64,000 nucleotides of DNA from Burkholderia cepacia GG4. Lineage in GTDB: Bacteria > Pseudomonadota > Gammaproteobacteria > Burkholderiales > Burkholderiaceae. The notes beneath the pieces were generated by a model. The model saw only the letters and a list, made by a program, of their open reading frames with translations. It was not told where the DNA came from and ran no database searches. Position numbers and translations under genes: made by a program. Below, piece by piece: positions 59,914 to 64,000 of the stretch (positions within the stretch are counted from its first letter, which is position 1; each line of letters begins with the position of its first letter). Location: the NCBI RefSeq assembly GCF_000292915.1, contig NC_018513.1:1612001-1676000 (forward strand). The letters run 5' to 3'.

Positions 59914-60270
59914 ATGTTGCGGGCTATGTTTTGTGCCGCGGCGTTTGCCGTGCCGTTGTCCGCGGCGGCTTTCACGGGCGCGGATCTCGACCGGCTGTGC
60001 GCGAAGACGGACGTCAAGTCGCGGGCGTCGTGCGCGGCCTACATCGAAGGCGCCGCCGATGGCGTCTACAACACCATCGACGCGATCGGCGGCACCACCG
60101 GGCCGCGCGTCGGGCAGTATTTCTGCCTGCCGCCGGACATCCGGACGCAACAGATGACCGACGCGGTACGCAAGTACATCGCGGAGAACCCGAAGCTGGC
60201 CGACTACAACGCGAGCACCGCGGTGTCGCTCGGTCTCGGCAAGGCGTTTCCGTGCCGGGGCGGCAACTGA
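59914..60270 (+). CDS. Exported Rap1a/Tai-family protein
   Basis: 118 residues. Signal peptide MLRAMFCAAAFAVPLSAAA, mature start near FTGADLDRLC. Matches the Rap1a/Tai pattern: Cys in RLCAKT, SCAAYIEGAADGVYNTI, FCLPPDIRTQQMTDAVRKYIAENPKLADYNASTAVSLGLGKAFPC, with four cysteines that can form two disulfides. Known members neutralise T6SS amidase effectors in the periplasm, but many relatives have no linked effector and unknown roles. AAGGAG seven bases before ATG. No effector gene is near. Confidence 0.85.
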   Translation: MLRAMFCAAAFAVPLSAAAFTGADLDRLCAKTDVKSRASCAAYIEGAADGVYNTIDAIGGTTGPRVGQYFCLPPDIRTQQMTDAVRKYIAENPKLADYNASTAVSLGLGKAFPCRGGN

Positions 60271-60366
60271 TTTGACGCCGGGTCCGGGCGTGCGCGTCGC
60301 TCGGACGTCGCCGACGCATCCAGGACGAGGCCGCTGCGTCTCATAACCGAAGCATCCCGGGCGCCG

Positions 60367-61539
60367 ATGATTTCAATCGAGGAAGTGCAGCGCATCGCCG
60401 ATGCGCCGCTGCATACGTGGCTCGGCACGCTGTGCGTGTCGGTCATCGTCATACTCGTCGTCGTGATCGTGCACCGTCTCGGCGCACGCATCGTCAAGCG
60501 CGTCGCGCAGCCGTATCCGCTGATGAGCGCGATCCTGCGCTACATCGACAAACCGTCGCTCGTCACGCTCGCGCTGCTCGTGCTCGAATTCCTGTGGATC
60601 CAGGCGGACGAGAGCATGTCGTTCGTGAGCGGCATGCGCACCGCGGCCGCGGTCGGCTCCATCGTGTCGTTGACCTGGCTGCTGGTGCGGCTCGCGGCCG
60701 GCGTCGGCGACGCGATCATCCGGGCCTATCCGATCGATACGGCCGACAACCTCCACGCGCGGGGCATTCACACGCAGGCCAGGGTGCTCGTGCGGACCGT
60801 CATGGTGCTGATCGTGATCATCGGCACGGGTGCCGCGCTGATGACGTTCCCGAACGTGCGGCAGGTCGGCGCGAGCCTGCTGGCGTCGGCCGGCGTCGCG
60901 GGCCTCGTCGCCGGTATCGCCGCGCGGCCGGTGCTCGGCAACCTGATCGCCGGGTTGCAGATCGCGCTCACGCAGCCGATCCGGCTCGACGACGTCGTCG
61001 TGATCCAGGGCGAGTGGGGCCGCATCGAGGAAATCACCGGTTCGTTCGTGTCGGTGCGGCTGTGGGACCAGCGGCGGCTCGTCGTCCCGCTGCAGTGGAT
61101 CATCGAAAACCCGTTTACGAACTGGACGCGCAGCAGCTCGGAGATCATCGGCACGGTGTACCTGTCGGTCGACTACCGCACGCCGCTCGCGCCGCTGCGC
61201 GAGGAGCTCGCGCGGCTCGTCCACGCGGCGCCCGAGTGGGACGGCCGCGTGCAGGTGCTGCAGGTGACCGACGCGACCGAGCGCACGATGCAGTTGCGCG
61301 CGCTCGTCAGCTCGGTCGATTCGTCGGCGTGCTGGGACCTGCGCTGCCGCGTGCGCGAAGGGTTGATCGCGTACCTGCAGGCGCGCTTTCCGCAATGCCT
61401 GCCGCGCAGCCGGATGGAGCTGTATCCGGACGAATCCGCGCCGGACGAGCCGAACCTCGAACGGCCGCACGCGCGGCCGCCGGCTGCCAGCACGGCGGCC
61501 AACACCGCGGCCGATCCGAAGGCCGCCGAGCGCCGCTGA
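60367..61539 (+). CDS. MscS-type mechanosensitive channel family protein
   Basis: 390-residue inner-membrane protein. Hydrophobic helices near 18-36, 64-82, 92-112 and 140-158; the pore-lining MscS helix is GASLLASAGVAGLVAGIAARPVLGNLIAGLQIALTQPIRLDDVVV (about 168-212). The beta domain follows (IQGEWGRIEEITGSFVSVRLWDQRRLVVPLQWIIENPFTNWTR), then a C-terminal alpha/beta part and an Ala/Pro-rich tail. It should open under membrane tension and release solutes. Confidence 0.92.
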   Translation: MISIEEVQRIADAPLHTWLGTLCVSVIVILVVVIVHRLGARIVKRVAQPYPLMSAILRYIDKPSLVTLALLVLEFLWIQADESMSFVSGMRTAAAVGSIVSLTWLLVRLAAGVGDAIIRAYPIDTADNLHARGIHTQARVLVRTVMVLIVIIGTGAALMTFPNVRQVGASLLASAGVAGLVAGIAARPVLGNLIAGLQIALTQPIRLDDVVVIQGEWGRIEEITGSFVSVRLWDQRRLVVPLQWIIENPFTNWTRSSSEIIGTVYLSVDYRTPLAPLREELARLVHAAPEWDGRVQVLQVTDATERTMQLRALVSSVDSSACWDLRCRVREGLIAYLQARFPQCLPRSRMELYPDESAPDEPNLERPHARPPAASTAANTAADPKAAERR

Positions 61540-61572
61540 ACGCGCGCCTGTACCCGCCTCCCGCTCCCGTCC

Positions 61573-62751
<1,179 letters not shown>

Positions 62752-62995
62752 GCGGCGGGACGGCACACGTGCGGCCCGTGGGTGGGGGGCGCGGCGGAAG
62801 GTAGCGGCGGTCCGGTTGCACCGATGCGGTGCGAACGCGCCCGCGGCGGAATGTATCCGGTCTGTAACAACGCCCATAAAATGAAAGGACGGCGCTTCCG
62901 GGCATCGGGATCGCGAATAATAATGAGATATTGCGCCGGCGCGACGCCGGCCGACCAAGGACACAGGCCGACCGAGGACACAGGAGACGTGGACC

Positions 62996-64000
62996 ATGAG
63001 AATTGCCCAGATCGCCCCACTGACCGAATCCGTGCCGCCGAAGCTGTACGGCGGCACGGAGCGCGTCGTGTCCTACATCACCGAGGCACTCGTCGATCTC
63101 GGCCATGACGTGACTCTGTTCGCGAGCGGTGATTCGACGACCCGCGCGAAGCTGGAACCCGTATGGCCGCGCGCGCTGCGGCTCGACTCGTCGATCCGGG
63201 ACCGGGTCGCGCCGCACATGCTGCTGATGGAGACCGTCGCGCGCCGTGCGAAGGACTTCGACGTGCTCCATTTCCACATGGACTACTACTCGTTTTCGGT
63301 GTTCAACCGGCAGGACACGCCGTTCGTGACGACGCTGCACGGCCGGCTCGACCTGCCCGAGCAGCAGCCGGTGTTCGACACGTTCAACACCGCGCCGGTG
63401 ATCTCGATCTCGAATTCGCAGCGCCAGCCGCTGCCGCAGGCGAAATGGCTGACGACCGTGTATCACGGGCTGCCCGAGACGATGTACCTGCCGCAGCCGG
63501 TCGAGCCGCGCTATCTCGCGTTCCTCGGCCGCATCTCTCCGGAAAAGCGCGTCGATACGGCGATTCGCATCGCGCGCCAGTGCGGGCTGCCGATCCGGAT
63601 CGCCGCGAAGATCGACGCGGCCGACCAGGAATACTTCGACCGGGAGATCAAGCCGCTCTTCGCGCTGCCGCACGTCGAATACATCGGTGAGATCGCCGAT
63701 CACCAGAAGGCCGAATTCCTGTCGGGCGCGCATGCGCTGCTGTTCCCGATCGACTGGCCGGAACCGTTCGGGCTGGTGATGATCGAGGCGATGTCATGCG
63801 GCACGCCGGTGATCGCGTTCAATCGCGGCGCGGTGCCGGAAGTGCTGGACGAGGGCGTGTCGGGCTTCATCGTCGAGGACGAGATCAGCGCGGTGGCCGC
63901 CGTGAACCGGCTGCACCTGCTGCCGCGCGCACGCGTGCGGCAGCGCTTCGAGGAGCGCTTCACGTCGCGGCGGATGGCGCAGCAGTACGTCGACGTCTAC
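62996..64000 (+). CDS. Glycosyltransferase family 4 (partial, cut by window end)
   Basis: First 335 codons of a GT-B glycosyltransferase; the stop lies beyond the window. N-terminal IAQIAPLTESVPPKLYGGTERVVSYITEALVDLGHDVTLFAS is the glycine-rich acceptor domain; YLAFLGRISPEKRVDTAIRIAR starts the donor domain; the EX7E motif is in WPEPFGLVMIEAMSCGTPVIAFNRGAVPEVL. AGGAG precedes the ATG. Likely sugar donor UDP- or GDP-linked; product not determinable from this part. Confidence 0.92.
   Translation, partial: MRIAQIAPLTESVPPKLYGGTERVVSYITEALVDLGHDVTLFASGDSTTRAKLEPVWPRALRLDSSIRDRVAPHMLLMETVARRAKDFDVLHFHMDYYSFSVFNRQDTPFVTTLHGRLDLPEQQPVFDTFNTAPVISISNSQRQPLPQAKWLTTVYHGLPETMYLPQPVEPRYLAFLGRISPEKRVDTAIRIARQCGLPIRIAAKIDAADQEYFDREIKPLFALPHVEYIGEIADHQKAEFLSGAHALLFPIDWPEPFGLVMIEAMSCGTPVIAFNRGAVPEVLDEGVSGFIVEDEISAVAAVNRLHLLPRARVRQRFEERFTSRRMAQQYVDVY

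Overview
The window is a contiguous, gene-dense, high-GC chromosomal segment of a betaproteobacterium. Gene content, order and protein sequences fit Burkholderia, most likely the Burkholderia cepacia complex and its main chromosome. Pointers are ispD-ispF next to ahpD-ahpC and an OmpR/EnvZ (RisA/RisS-type) pair, tig-clpP-clpX-lon-ppiD, purL, yciB-bolA, and mltG-tmk-holB-tatD. I see no insertion sequence, prophage, CRISPR array, rRNA or origin. Species assignment is inference.

Layout. (1) 1-5.1 kb: isoprenoid genes ispD-ispF, then on the minus strand the peroxidase pair ahpC-ahpD and the ompR-envZ two-component system. (2) 5.2-9.3 kb: a small exported protein, the secreted DUF1800/DUF1501 pair, and a squalene/phytoene synthase-like protein with degenerate aspartate motifs, followed by tRNA-Leu(UAG). 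(3) 9.8-15.4 kb: two small envelope proteins, then a tight minus-strand operon porin - MFS transporter - HDAC-type zinc amidohydrolase with a divergent LuxR-type regulator. This looks like a dedicated uptake and deacylation route and is the least-described system in the window. (4) 15.5-18.4 kb: ketopantoate reductase-like protein, MarR regulator, glycerate kinase. (5) 18.8-27.7 kb: protein quality control (tig, clpP, clpX, lon, ppiD), interrupted by tRNA-Val and tRNA-Asp and by a duplicated tRNA-Asp 3' end carrying strong hairpins.

(6) 27.7-42.7 kb: the head-to-head overlapping tesA/ybbA pair, pgi, nnr, an FAD amino-acid dehydrogenase, purL with a GNAT gene, the yciB-bolA-parvulin operon and a selO-msrB pair. 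(7) 42.9-48.7 kb: a fatty-acid-type degradation cluster (acyl-CoA ligase, fused enoyl-CoA hydratase/3-hydroxyacyl-CoA dehydrogenase, nicotinamidase, thiolase). (8) 49-55.4 kb: a membrane diguanylate cyclase, a Dabb protein overlapping a PaaI-type thioesterase, an alpha/beta hydrolase, a GNAT, an NRDE protein and ygfZ. (9) 55.5-64 kb: mltG-tmk-holB-tatD, two exported proteins of families that often serve as immunity or regulatory proteins (ankyrin; Rap1a/Tai), a MscS channel, an AAA ATPase, and a family-4 glycosyltransferase cut by the window end.

Many operons end in clear stem-loop plus T-run terminators, which fix the transcription units. Large open frames antisense to lon, purL and others are treated as high-GC shadows.
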